DNA of 64,000 nt, from the NCBI GenBank assembly GCA_963693305.1, contig OY855903.1, positions 38,154,251-38,218,250 of the forward strand, given 5' to 3'. The translations under genes and the position numbers were made by a program. Below, piece after piece: positions 11,623 to 21,967 of this stretch (position 1 is the stretch's first letter; each line of letters begins with the position of its first letter). The stretch comes from Meandrina meandrites (lineage: Eukaryota > Cnidaria > Anthozoa > Scleractinia > Meandrinidae). The notes below the pieces were generated by a model. The model searched no databases, was not told the DNA's origin, and saw only the letters and a list, made by a program, of their open reading frames with translations.

Positions 11623-11679
11623 TGTCATGATATATGAGTTACGTCACTCAAATCACGTGCTCTTTCAATAAACATGGCA
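11623..11679 (+). repeat. 5' LTR (57 bp)
   Basis: Starts TG and ends CA. It holds TACGTCAC (CRE-like), TCACGTGC (E-box core CACGTG) and AATAAA at 11667-11672, which could serve as the poly(A) signal when present in the 3' copy. Promoter, R and poly(A) functions must all fit in 57 bp or extend into the interior. No clear TATA box beyond ATATATGA. Confidence 0.85.
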
Positions 11680-11694
11680 TGGTGTCAGAAGTGG
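11680..11694 (+). other. Primer-binding site, tRNA-Leu type
   Basis: TGGTGTCAGAAGTGG begins with the TGG complement of a tRNA CCA end and lies directly after the LTR with no gap. It is complementary to a typical eukaryotic tRNA-Leu 3' end (CCACTTCTGACACCA). Confidence 0.85.
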
Positions 11695-11735
11695 TAGATT
11701 CAAACTCAGTTTGAACTACAAAAACCTAGCTCAAA

Positions 11736-12110
11736 ATGAGTGTATTCAAGCCGCCCTCAACGCTAAGTCTAGAGGGAAATGTTGCAGAAAACTGGCGTAA
11801 GTGGAAACAGCGATTTCAACCGTACATGGACGCTTCAGGATCAATAAAGAAACCCGAGAAGCAACGAGTCGCAATATTTCTTCATCTCGTGGGAGAAGAA
11901 GCACTTGAGATTTACAACACATTTTCATTATCGACCGCGGAGCAAAAGCTCGACGTCCTATTCCAGAAATTTGAGGACTATTGTAATCCAAGGCGGAATA
12001 TCACATTTGAACGGCACAAATTCTTCACCTGTGTTCAGGAACCGACCGAAGGCATCGACCAGTATGTAACCGAGCTGCGCAACAAAGCAAGCATGTGCGA
12101 AATTGGTGTA
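11736..12110 (+). pseudogene. gag: gag N-terminal part, interrupted
   Basis: The ATG at 11736 opens a frame with GNVAENWRKWKQRFQPYMDA, typical of the capsid region of K02A2.6-like Gypsy elements, then LHLVGEEALEIYNTF and a Cys-containing CNPRRNITFERHKF. Capsid proteins of this type assemble the cytoplasmic particle in which reverse transcription takes place. At codon 125 the frame runs into the inserted element beginning at 12111 and terminates inside it at 12134. Gag coding resumes in the correct register at 12529, directly after the second copy of the short target duplication, which shows the break was caused by that insertion. Confidence 0.85.
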
Positions 12111-12523
12111 CAGGGTTCGTACAAAAAATCGTAACCATTTTTCCAGGACTTTTCAAGGACTATTCAAGGACCAAATTGAATTTTCAAGGACCCCCTACCA
12201 GGGAGGTAATTTAACAGATGGTATATAAATGCTGTAAATGTGTTTGTTCCATCTCCTTCTCTACATTCTTGTCTTTTCGCGTTATTGGCTGCCTTTACAC
12301 TCGTGTTTTAGAGTTTGAAGGTGCTTTACACAGGAAAAGAATACCATAGTCTATGCAAAGCAATTTGGTTTCGACGCCACTATTTTTAAAGTTGAAGAAA
12401 ATTCAAGGACTTTTCAAGGACTTACACAGAAATTCAAGGACTTTTCAAGGAAAAATGGAATTCAAGGACTTTTCAAGGACTCCCCCTAAAATTCAAGGAC
12501 TTTTCAAGACTGTGCGAACCCTG
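12111..12523. mobile_element. 413-bp CAGGG/CCCTG MITE inserted in gag
   Basis: The ends are CAGGGTTCGTAC and its near complement GTGCGAACCCTG. GTGTA on the left and GCGTA on the right form a 5-bp target duplication with one change, and removal of the insert plus one copy returns gag to frame. The interior is made mostly of TTCAAGGACTTTTCAAGGAC repeats at both ends in the same orientation. There is no coding capacity. The short TIR starting CAGGG with a 5-bp duplication resembles some hAT lineages; classification is tentative. Confidence 0.85.
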
Positions 12524-12528
12524 GCGTA

Positions 12529-13424
12529 CTGTGTGAGAGCTTAATTCGAGATAGAATCGTCTGTGGAATACTTTGCGACACTATGAGAGAAAAGTTATTG
12601 CAAGAAAACAATTTAAGTCTTCAGAAAGCCACTGATGTGTGCAGAGCGTTGGAGTTTTCCAAACGCCAAACGAAATCGATAACCACAGAATCGAAGAGTG
12701 TAGATTATGTAGATAAGAAAGCTACACAGAGTGGCAAATTCCCGCCAAAGGACAGAAAGGATAAAAATGACCAGTCGAAGACAAAAAATGGACTCCAAAA
12801 GGCATGTAAACGATGTGGAACACTTCATGCACTGAGAAAATGTCCAGCTTATGGAAAAATTTGTCTCAAATGCAAAAATCGAAACCACTTCGCATCTCAG
12901 TGTCTCTCGAAGAATGTTCATTTAGTGGAAAGCGATCAAGCCGCTCAACCTATTGTCGAAGACGAGCAGTTAGAAGAATTATTCATCGGTCAAGTCCAGA
13001 AAGATGACCATGGGCAAGAATGGAAAGCATCTCTTCAAGTGAACAACAACATGGTAGAGTTTAAATTGGATACTGGAGCACAAGCAAATGTAATTCCATC
13101 GGATGTATTCAACTCGCTCAAAGGAACACCGCAGCTGAAGACAACTAAAGCAAAACTCACTGGCTTCAGTGGATCTGTAATACCTGTGCTAGGAATGGCC
13201 AGAATGATTTGTAAGTACAAAGACAAACAGATTGATTCTGATTTCTTTGTTGTTGAAGCTGAGGGTCAACCTCCCCTACTCGGATTAAGAGCATGTCAGG
13301 AACTGAGCTTAATTAAGTTTGTCAGAACTGTTGACACAGCTGATGTCAATACTGAGAGTTCTATCCTTGATGAATTTAATGACCTATTTGAAGGCCTTGG
13401 AGAGCTTGAAGGGGAACACCATAT
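12529..13424 (+). pseudogene. gag nucleocapsid and protease part
   Basis: Coding continues from 12529 in the gag register, and an ATG at 12583 gives a 281-codon frame. Two CCHC knuckles are visible: C75-C78-H82-C87 and C94-C97-H102-C107 (numbered from 12583), for binding the genomic RNA. An aspartic protease follows, with FKLDTGAQANVIP (catalytic D at residue 163) and a later LGLRACQELSLIKF. Gag and protease appear to share one frame here. The frame is cut at 13424 by the 1239-bp insert and resumes at 14664 in the same register after the ATAT target duplication. Confidence 0.85.
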
Positions 13425-14663
13425 GTGACCCTCCACGGGAAAACAGGGACAAAGGTGATAGCACGCTCACAACACGCTTCCACCTTAAAACAATAGATTT
13501 TGATTTTAGCACGCTTAAAGCGTGTTCTGAAACTTGCCTCATTAGTAAATCTTTTGTTTTACAGAACACACTAAAGACAATAAAGCGTGCGAGGCCTAAG
13601 AAAGAAGCGTGAGCCGTCGAACAATAAAAGCGTGTCAAGCTTCAAAACAAAAGTTTGCGTGTCAGTTGCGTGTTAAAAAGCACAACACACTGCGCGTGCG
13701 AACGCGCACACAAAGCGTGACCAACCTATTTTTCGAAGAAAGATCGTGTTATTCAACAGAATAAACGAAAACAGTGTCTAGGGTATGTTTTCAACCTACC
13801 ATTCCTTTATTCGTGAAAACAAAAAATACCATCCTTTCATTTGCGAAAACGAAATAACCAAGTCGTCGTAATAACTTGTATTGAATTGCTTTGATCCTTT
13901 TTGCTGCGAATTTCATTCCCAAGAATACATCCAAGAAAGCTTCGGACTGTGTATAGTTTAGCAAAAGCTGCGACTTCGGTTCCTGGGAACTGCCCAAGGT
14001 TCTCTTGTTTAGTCTTTAGGTCCGTTCTCTTTTTGGCAGCGACGCCATTTTCGAAAGGCAAGAAGATTTGGTTCCAGGTTCTCTCGGCTTGTAGATGCCT
14101 ACTTACATCCCATAATAAATTTTATTCTATAAGACTGTTGTACTCGTAACTTGACCAAAGAACATCTAAGAAGTCGAAACTCAATGGGCTTTTGAATCAT
14201 GGCAACTGAATGTATCTTACGATGAAAGTTTCAGTAAGGAATATTTTTACTGTCAATTTTATAGTTGATTTGATCTTCAAGTATTTGTAACACTAGCGGC
14301 TCGGAAACGGTAGATCGTACATTTAACTCGAATCAACTAAAGCGTTTACTTTTGATGTTGCTTCTTATAATTATAGTTATGTACGGATAAAATAATCTGT
14401 AGTGAATGTGTGGTTTCCACCATAATTCTAGCGTGTTCTTGAGTGTTTAGCGTCTTAAGTTGCATGCTAAGCGTGACCTCGAGCACACTTAACGAAACAA
14501 AAGGTTTAGCATGCTAAATATCCCGAAACAAAGCTAGTGTGTCCTGCATTGTTATATTGATTTAATATGCACATATCCGTGACATTAGACACGCTAAGCA
14601 TGTTGTGTTTGCGTGTTGTGAGCGTGCTATCACCTTTGTCCCTGTTTTCCCGTGGAGGGTCAC
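13425..14663. mobile_element. 1239-bp TIR element, GTGACC type, ATAT TSD, inserted in pol
   Basis: Left end GTGACCCTCCACGGGAAAAC and right end GTTTTCCCGTGGAGGGTCAC are perfect complements; the inverted match extends about 50 bp, past AGGGACAAAGGTGATAGCAC. ATAT flanks both sides (13421-13424, 14664-14667) and the retrotransposon frame is restored when one copy and the insert are ignored. Because ATAT is itself palindromic the TIR edge could be placed one or more bases out. There is no transposase. The interior carries many GCGTG/CACGC motifs in both orientations, such as AGCGTGTTCTGAAAC. TIR similarity links it to the element at 2511-4278. Confidence 0.9.
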
Positions 14664-15025
14664 ATATTGAAATTAATCCAGAAGTTAAGCCTGTCATTCA
14701 CCCCCCTAGAAAGGTTCCATTCACCCTTCTACCCAACCTAAAGCACGAATTAGAACGAATGGAACAGTTGGGTGCCATAGAGAAAGTTGATCAGCCAACA
14801 GAATGGGTTAACTCCATTGTGATAGTGGAAAAGCCAGATGGAAATCTGGATCCAAATCTTGATCCAAAAGATTTGAACCGAGCAGTAAAGAGAGAACATT
14901 TCCAACTCCCAACAGCCACTGAGATAACTAGCAAGTTAACTGGTGCAAAAGTATTCAGCAAATTAGATGCCAAAGATGGCTTCTTGCATGTTAAGCTAGA
15001 CCAGTTCCCTTCTCACAACCTTTAA
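14664..15025 (+). pseudogene. pol: pol: N-terminal half of Gypsy RT
   Basis: From the target duplication the frame continues with PVIHPPRKVPFTLLPNLKHE, ELERMEQLGAIEKVDQPTEW, a conserved IVIVEKPDG, then KDLNRAVKREHFQLP and KVFSKLDAKDGFLHVKLD. The latter contains the first catalytic Asp of RT motif A (LDAKDGF). The frame ends at 15025 (SHNL stop). The next expected block, LTTFNTPFGRFKFNRLPFG, starts at about 15012 in another register, so a small deletion of a few bases lies near 15003-15011. The stretch upstream of 14664 in this open frame belongs to the inserted element. Confidence 0.88.
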
Positions 15026-16424
15026 CACACCATTTGGACGTTTCAAGTTTAATCGCTTACCATTTGGCCTGAATTCCTCAAATGAAGTATTTCAGAAGAA
15101 AATGCAGTTTGCCTTTGAAGGAATTGAAGGAGCAGAAGTTATCTATGATGATCTTCTTGTATGGGGCAAAGATGAAGAGTGCCACGACAAAGCACTCAGA
15201 AATGTTCTTGAGAGAGCCCGCGAGAAAGGTGTTAAGCTGAAGAAACAAAAGTGTGAAATCAAGATTCCCGAAGTTGTGTACATTGGTGACAAGATTACCA
15301 AAGATGGAATCAAACCTGATGAATCAAAGATTGAGGCAATCCTTAACTTGCCATCCCCGCAAAACAAGAAGGATGTGGAGCGCCTGCTAGGCATGGTAAC
15401 TTACCTAAGCAAGTTCATCCCAATTTCAGAGCAGAAACTGAAAGAGTTTCAAGAAGCAACAAAGGCAGATCAATCTCTTCAGACAGTTGCACAGCTGACC
15501 AAACAAGGATGGCCTGACCACAAGAATAAAGTACCTGCTGATGCAAAACCATACTGGAGTTTCAAAGAAGAAATTCATGAAGCTGATGGAATTCTCTTCA
15601 AAAGTCACAAGATGATTGTTCCTGAACGACTGAGACCCGAAATGCTTAAAAGAATTCACGAAAGCCACCTTGGAATTGAGAAGAGCAAGCGAAGAGCCCA
15701 TGACATCCTGTACTGGCCGAACATGAATGCACAAATTACAGATGTGATTGCAAATTGCAGTTCATGCCTAAAGCATAGAAAGAACAATACCAAAGAGCCA
15801 CTGATACAGCATGAAGTTCCAGATAGGCCCTGGCAAAAGATCGTCTGCGATCTATTCACCCTTGGTGGAAAGGACTATCTTCTGACTGTCGACTATTACT
15901 CAAAATGGGTAGAAATTGGCTTGCTGCGCGACAGCACCGTAAGTTCTGAAGTCATCACCCAACTTAAATCCACCTTTGCACACTATCGGATACCTGATGA
16001 GGTCATTTCCGACAACGGTCCCCAGTTCTCAAGCCGGAAATTTAAACAGTTTGCAGATTCATGGGAATTTAAACACACAACTACAAGTCCCAAGCACCCA
16101 CAAGCAAATGGACAAGTAGAAAAAGCCGTTGGAACAGCCAAATCCGTACTAAAGAAAGCTTACCGTACCAACCCATACATTGCCTTGCTGGAAAACAGAA
16201 ATACTCCAATCACTGGACTGAGCTACTCTCCAGCTCAAATTTTCCTTAACAGAAGGCTGAAAACCAAACTTCCAACTGCTACACAGTTGCTGAATGCAAG
16301 AATCCCAACCGATGCTAAGTCCCAGCTCTTAGCTCAACAGAAATCACAGAAGCTGTACTTTGACAGAGGAGCAAAGTCACTACCTCCTGTCACAACTGGT
16401 GACACTGTTCAAATGAAAACAGAA
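15012..16424 (+). pseudogene. pol: pol: RT C-terminal part plus integrase, RNase H missing
   Basis: Coding continues in the second register through LTTFNTPFGRF to the RT active site IYDDLLVWG (DD at residues 16-17 of the frame beginning at 15102) and the thumb up to YLSKFIP. It then jumps directly to KLKEFQEATKADQSLQTVAQ, which in this family follows RNase H, so the RNase H/tether region, normally a couple of hundred residues, has been deleted in phase. Integrase follows: zinc-binding H186/H189 and C219/C222, catalytic D250 (VCDLF), D304 (SDNGPQF) and E340 (NGQVE), with 35 residues between the last two. A one-base change near 16424 shifts the frame again. Confidence 0.9.
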
Positions 16425-16680
16425 TGGCTGGAAACCTGCCACGGTTACAAAACTTGCTCACACCCCTCAATCAGTAATTGTGAACAGCAGTGGAACTCCC
16501 TACAGACGAAACAGGAGAGACATCATCAAGACACCGGAAGTCACAAGTCCGAAAGGTGACAGAGGGATCACGCAGAGCAGAGGAAGTGACAGAACCATCA
16601 TCAAGACACCTGAAGTAGTCAGAACAAGATATGGCCGTACCATTCGAGCACCAAGACAAGATGATTTTATATACTATTAG
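16425..16680 (+). pseudogene. Integrase C-terminal tail in shifted frame
   Basis: Immediately after the frame change the register reading GWKPATVTKLAHTPQSVIV gives the usual end of Gypsy integrases, with SSGTPYRRNRRD and a final TRYGRTIRAPRQDDF before the TAG at 16680. TSPKGD and IIKTPEV recur as short repeats. The open tail starts at 16480 if a new ATG is demanded, but the family alignment begins near 16425. Confidence 0.8.
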
Positions 16681-16843
16681 TTTTTGTATATTACATGTTG
16701 CTATGCTGAGTTGCTGAGTTGTTGTTATCAGCTGAGAACACTTGCTTTAAAATGACTTTTGATATAAGGTCTTGGACAATGAACTGTGGACAATGTTGAT
16801 ATTTTAATAGCATGTTTATTACTCCTCATACATGTATTTGCTT

Positions 16844-16853
16844 AGAGGGGAGA
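16844..16853 (+). other. Polypurine tract
   Basis: AGAGGGGAGA lies directly before the right LTR, as expected for the plus-strand primer. Confidence 0.8.
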
Positions 16854-16910
16854 TGTCATGATATATGTGTTACGTCACTTGAATCACGTGCTCTTTCAAT
16901 AAACATGGCA
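16854..16910 (+). repeat. 3' LTR (57 bp)
   Basis: Same length as the 5' copy and three substitutions from it (A/T, C/T and A/G near positions 15-28). AATAAA lies at 16898-16903. Followed by the target duplication TGCAT at 16911-16915 and then host sequence that matches a flanking duplicate unit. Confidence 0.88.
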
Positions 16911-16959
16911 TGCATGACAACAGCTCAGCGAAAATTAAAACCTATGTTTAGAACCGAAA

Positions 16960-17028
16960 ATAGGAAACCGGGATAAGCTCCGGCCTGATGGGCCACTAGG
17001 CTCGTATGCAGACTTCACCTTTACCTTA
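16960..17028 (+). mobile_element. SINE 3' tail fragment
   Basis: AGGAAACCGGGATAAGCTCC, GGCTCGTATGCAGACTTCAC and CTTTACC match the 3' part of the complete SINE at 30962-31249. No tRNA-like head is present, so this is a tail-only piece. Confidence 0.75.
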
Positions 17029-18310
17029 GAACTGAAAATGGTACATTTTAGACTTTAAAGTCTTTTAATGAATATCATCGATCGGAAAACTACTGCATGG
17101 GAGCATCGTTGTTCGTCTTTGTTGAAGCAATTTGTTCGCAAGCTTTCCTTCGCTTTATTACGTTGTCATGTTTGATTTGCCGATTCTCCTGCAGGCAACT
17201 AGAACTTAAAATAGATCTCTCGCAATAAATTGTCCAACCACAAACCTGCGGGATGCCAGAACTTATCGCTTGAATAACTACTAGCGGCCGCCGGCCGTTA
17301 AAATATATACATGGGAATGGTAATCCGTCAGCCATATCCATGAGCATGATAAGTTTGATCTTGCCTTCTTTGATCGTTGTAAAGATTAAGCATCGCATAA
17401 AATTTATTTTGAAATCGGCTGCGTTGACCTTTGTGGCGCACAGCTTGACACTGATAATCTTCTGTCAGCTAGCGATTACACAAACTTCACTTTCAATTTC
17501 GCTTTGACCGTCACATGCAAACTTGAGACAATTCTGTTGATTTTTCTATAGGGCAGAAATAACATACACCTGATTTAAGATAAAGTACAAATAGAATATG
17601 TTCACAATGGATTTTCAAATTATCATCACATACCCATCAAAACAAAACCATTAGCGTTAAAGTACAGTGGTCTGTCTTCGGTCTTAATAAACCGCAGCGT
17701 CAAACTGAGAGTAGCATCACATGTAGGTCTGCCAACCATCTGTCAACGGCCTATTGTCTACAGCCAATCAACCCACCTGCGCCAAAATTGTCCTTTTTAA
17801 ATCCTTTACTCCTTTATTTGCATACGCAAAACAGTCGTAAAAACAGACATGTACGTGCAAAACACCCAGTTGCTCAAAGGTCAGTTTTTCCTGAAAGTCC
17901 CTCTTAATCAATAGAAATTGAGACTAGTAAGTGACTGTATGATGTTAGGATTTTTTTCCTTTAAATATTTGATCGTTAGCATTTAACAGGGTTTTAGCCA
18001 CGTGGGAGTCCAGGAGACCTATGGACGGCCACTTTTCAGAGAAAATGAATATGAGTAACTGTATACAGAGGTTTTTTTTAGCAAATTTGGAAATCTTTAG
18101 ATACCTTAATTTGCAAGACAAACTGCAGAAAAACACCTTGCATGCTACTCAGGCACTCCTATGGGGACAGTGTCAGGCCTTATAAAAGTTTTGGACACCT
18201 ACTTTTTAAATCCTGACTGAAGCCTGGTGTTTAAAGGGACACAGTCGGCTGGTGTACATGCACATTAGATACCATTTCATAGCTAATTTTCATAATACAA
18301 TTCATCACAA
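17029..18310. other. No recognised feature
   Basis: No gene or repeat is recognised. Short frames such as 17090-17398 (minus) have no motif I know. Confidence 0.35.
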
Positions 18311-18317
18311 GAGACGC

Positions 18318-18694
18318 AAACAAAGAACGGAAACTGTGAAGCTGTAAAACAACAGAAGGCCATCATCCAAGACGCTTATGATTTCTTTCTCTGGACCCAG
18401 GAACAAAAGGAGAACAGCAGTATCAACCTGTTCATCCCAAAAGAGTAATGTTCTGAAGCCCAGACTTCCACAGATAGTTCTGGAAACCTCCAATCAGTGG
18501 AAGGCACCATGAAGCTTCACGCCGTCATTCCCATTAATGGTATGGTAGGATATGTGGCCATAAGAAACACATGTTTCTGTGTCAACTGTTTTTCAGATGG
18601 CACTTTCTTGCCTGACTCAGCATGTGGATGGAAGAAGTTCCGTATGAAGCCAATCAGTGAAGTGGGTACGTTGAGACAACTTCTTTTTCAGTAG
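18318..18694 (+). pseudogene. Probable transposase-derived fragment
   Basis: One frame at about 18335-18448 reads CEAVKQQKAIIQDAYDFFLW and ends in LFIPKE. After a stop and frame change, 18497-18694 reads GTMKLHAVIPINGMVGYVAI and FCVNCFSDG. This order (helical segment, 'GTMK-H', short beta region, Cys pair) resembles the C-terminal part of multi-copy coral genes that appear transposon-derived. The assignment is from memory and weak. The frame break marks it as non-functional. Confidence 0.35.
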
Positions 18695-18995
18695 TACTGC
18701 ACCGATCCAAAGCGGCTCTGTGATTGGCTACTCTCGATCTCTTCCGTACCGCAATGTACCGAACCAATCACATGCAAGCTTTGGCTTGTCTTTTCGTTTG
18801 GAGCACTTGTTGACGAGAAGTCGTTCGTGTTGGACACGTGAGCATTGTGTTGTGCGTAGTTTTTCCTTAATATCGCTTCCACAGTGTTGTTAAAGTTATT
18901 TTTTCTTAAATTGTCACTGAACAAAGCGAATGCTTCAGACGGAGTAGCGGACAAAGGATTTATAGTCATGTGTTAAAACCGGTAAGCTGCAGTAA

Positions 18996-19345
18996 GTGTT
19001 GAACTCTTTCTTAAGACTTTTAACGTTCTTATGCGTTTTAACATTTTTCCGAAGATTTCCGAAGATTTTGAAAATGTTGTCCGGTAGTCATACGAATGTT
19101 TCCGAAGATTTTCCGAAGTTTTCCGAAAATTTCCGAAGATTCCCGAAGATTGCCGAGGAAGATCCGAAGATGTTTCGACTTAATATCGATAAACCTTGGC
19201 CCATTGAGCATTGTAACATGGCAAACTCTGGTAAAAAAATGATATCACACATGTGTGGATACCATTTTTATCCACACATGTGTGATACCATTTTTCTCGA
19301 TTTGCTGCCACTCGCTATACCACTGCAGTTTATATAATAAGTATA
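18996..19345 (+). repeat. TTCCGAAGATT-rich interspersed repeat, plus copy
   Basis: A run of about ten TTCCGAAGAT/TTTTCCGAA motifs (19044-19170) is followed by TTAATATCGATAAACC, a hairpin (19241-19290) and CTCGCTATACCACTGCAG, ending at TTTATATAATAA. The same order occurs on the other strand at 31262-31610. The frame at 18996-19337 (FPKISEDF-like units) is coded by the repeat; similar frames are common in coral gene predictions. Confidence 0.8.
19241..19290. repeat. Hairpin built on CACACATGTGTG
   Basis: GATATCACACATGTGTGGAT is followed after CCATTTTT by ATCCACACATGTGTGATACC: near-perfect arms of about 21 bp, each of which contains the 12-bp palindrome CACACATGTGTG. The counterpart is at 31327-31380. 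Confidence 0.85.
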
Positions 19346-19624
19346 TACTACGTTGATTTGGAATAACTTAAGAACCAGAACTTAAAGAAGTGGAAAATTA
19401 TTTTAATGATCAGTGATTTTTTTGCCTAAAGTGACTTTTACAGTAAGTACAATCAAATGTTTCATGACTACAGAAATATATGACCTTTGTTGCTCATTTT
19501 TGAGGTATTTATTCTTCAATATTTGAGCTTTAAATTGAATAATTGGCTATGTACTTGCAGTGAAACTGGATTTTTTTTTATTTTCCAAGTGGCATTGGGC
19601 CCACTTTTTGTGGAATGGGTGTCA

Positions 19625-20330
19625 TATCTAGCAAAAAGTAGTATCTTTGGAATACACTTTTCACATTTTCATAAAAATGCCCTATCTTACACAAATGAGT
19701 ACAATGACTGTTAGGTTTCAGCTCATTTTTAATACAGCACGTTGTTTTCAGTCCAATGATCAGTGTAACATTCTTGCAAATGTACATTCAAGTTTTATGG
19801 TAATTATGTTTACTGCGGTCTACAGGGACAGTGTCTTTGTTATTTGGCAGCTGGAGCAACAAACGCTTTCCTTTGAGGATGCAAAATTAGTCGGCATCGT
19901 AGGCACTCTCTTACTACATTCTTGCAAACTCTCAAGAGACGGTTTTAAATTCTCAAGGGAATGTTTTAATTCCTAAAGGGAATATTCTTTGCTGGATAAA
20001 ATGTTTCATTTTTGAGCCAAAGTCCAGTCTACCACCTTATGTCTTATTATTTCTTAACTAGCTTAATTAACTTTCCAATTTTTAGGCGAATTTTTCCAGA
20101 AATATCTGTTAGGTTCAAGAACCTTGACCATACAGCATTATTATGCTGTAATCCTAGAGATGCTGGAAATATACTGCTTTCGGTACAAGTACGTATGTAC
20201 TGAGGCAGAATGATTTGCATTACGCCATATAAAAGATCCGCCAATGCCCACACAGGTCCTGGAAACACCCAATATGCTCAGTGGCTGGGTTTCAGCTGGA
20301 GGAAAAGACACTTGATTTTGGTTGATTTTC
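19625..20330 (+). repeat. Direct duplication, copy A
   Basis: The segment from ATCTAGCAAAAAGTAGTATC to GAAAAGACACTTGATTTTGG recurs 943 bp downstream (20568-21273) with scattered substitutions and small indels. A 109-codon open frame at 19647-19976 (MEYTFHIFIKMPYL start, DSVFVIWQLEQQTLSFEDAK, SRECFNS end) has the same length in both copies. It has no motif I recognise. Confidence 0.85.
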
Positions 20331-20444
20331 AAAACTTGGCAGGAGCAATGTCATATTAATTAAAAGTGCTTCAATCATAATTTATGCAAAAATCTGTCTG
20401 GTGAGGTCAAGAGAATACATGTACATTTAAAAAATACTTTTGAA

Positions 20445-20520
20445 GGTAACCCAACTCAAGATTGACACAAACCCTTGAGCATGTGGAAGACTATGTTAAT
20501 ACAGATACTTTAAAAGATGG
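20445..20520. repeat. Dispersed repeat, copy 2
   Basis: Matches 10684-10756 (GGTAACCCAACTCAAGAT, CATGTGGAAGACTA, CAGATACTTTAAAAGA). It lies just before duplicated copy B. Confidence 0.75.
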
Positions 20521-20567
20521 GAATTGTGACATTCACTAAATATGTTTTTATCTTGTAAACAAGTTTA

Positions 20568-21273
20568 TATCTAGCAAAAAGTAGTATCTTTGGAATACAC
20601 TTTTCACATTTTCATAAAAATGCCCTGTCTTACACAAATGAGTAAAATGATTATTAGGTTTCAGCTCATTTTCAATACAGCACATAGTTTTCAGTGCAAT
20701 GATCAGTGTAACATTCTTACAAATGTACATTCAAGTTTTATGGTAATTATGTTTACTGTGGTCCACAGGGACAGTGTCTTTGTTATTTGGCAGCTGGAGC
20801 AACAAACACTTTCCTTCGAGGATGCAAAATTAGTGGGCATCATAGGCACTCTCTTACCACATTCTTGCAAACTCTCAAGAGATGGTTTTAAATTCTCAAG
20901 GGAATATTTTAATTCCTAAAGGGAATATTCTTTGCTGGATAAAATGATGTTTCATTTTTGAGCCAAACTCCAGTCTACCACCTTATCTCTTATTATTTCT
21001 TAACTAGCTTAATTAACTTTCCAATTTTTAAAAAAGGCGAATTTTTCCAGAAATATCCATAAGGTTCAGGAACCTTGACCGTACAGCATATTATGCTGTA
21101 ATGCTAGAGATGCTGGAAATATACCGCTTTCAGTACAAGTACGTATGTACTGAGGCAGAATGGGTTGCATTACGCCATATAAAAGATCCACCATGCCCAC
21201 ACAGGTTCTGGAAACACCCAATATGCCCAGTGGCTGGGTTTCAGCTATAGGAAAAGACACTTGATTTTGGTGA
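20568..21273 (+). repeat. Direct duplication, copy B
   Basis: The counterpart of 19625-20330. Its 109-codon frame (20590-20919) starts MEYTFHIFIKMPCL and ends SREYFNS, with about 15 residue differences from copy A and no stop gained. Further partial copies are at 21690-21965 and 22630-22860, so this is an interspersed or locally amplified repeat. Confidence 0.85.
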
Positions 21274-21689
21274 GGAAAGACTTTCAACAAATCTGGATGA
21301 CAAAAACAGATATGTAAGTGCAAGACACCCAGTCAATATTTACTTTAGTTACAGTTGATAATTAAACCGATGTGCCACTTTCTAAATCACGTTCGTCCCA
21401 TGTAATCATCATCATGTAGCTTCTTTTGTAGATTATATTGCAGACACTTTCACAGGATAGGTACAGCAAACCTGAACTTGTGTCTTCCAAGATTTAGCAC
21501 AGCTTTTCAGCGGCAAATCAACTCAAATCAACCTCTAGCACGTGTGGCACACAATAAATTCAATATGGGTTAGGCACAAAGTACCGGGTTAGTTTAGGCT
21601 TAGTTATTCCGCACATAGCCAGAATGGAGCACTTAGCTCTTGGGACTGTGAAAAAACTATGTTATCTTTGAAATCCTTGAATGTTTGGA

Positions 21690-21966
21690 TGTTTCATTTT
21701 TGAGCCAAAGTCCAGTCTACCACCTTACATCTTATTATTTCTTAATTAGCTTAATTAACTTTCCAATTTTTAGGCGAATGTTTCCAGCTGTTTCCATTAG
21801 CTTTAAGAACCCTTAACACTCTGCATATTATGCCGTCATACTAGAAAGGGAAGAAATTGGCTCATACCACTACAAGTACACATGCGCTGAATCAGAATGA
21901 GTTCTGTTATGACATATTGGATAAGCCACCTCCAAACAGTTCCTGGCAACACCCACAACGCCCGGT
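21690..21966 (+). repeat. Partial copy of the 20-kb repeat (3' part)
   Basis: GTTTCATTTTTGAGCCAAAG through GCTTAATTAACTTTCCAATT to CTGGCAACACCC follows the 3' part of copies A and B with more divergence. It is ended by a SINE insertion at 21968. Confidence 0.75.
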
Positions 21967-21967
21967 G

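Larger units (their letters stand above)
11623..16910 (+). mobile_element. Ty3/Gypsy retrotransposon with 57-bp LTRs
   Basis: Two direct repeats of exactly 57 bp (11623-11679, 16854-16910; three differences) begin TGTCATGATATATG and end AAACATGGCA. TGCAT flanks both outer ends as a 5-bp target duplication. A primer-binding site abuts the left LTR and a purine tract abuts the right one. The interior has a gag-type N-terminus, two CCHC knuckles, protease, RT and a DD35E integrase in Gypsy order. It is inactive: gag is split by a 413-bp insert, pol by a 1239-bp insert, RT is frameshifted, the RNase H region is missing and the tail is frameshifted. Without the two inserts and one copy of each target duplication the element would be about 3.6 kb. 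Confidence 0.9.
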
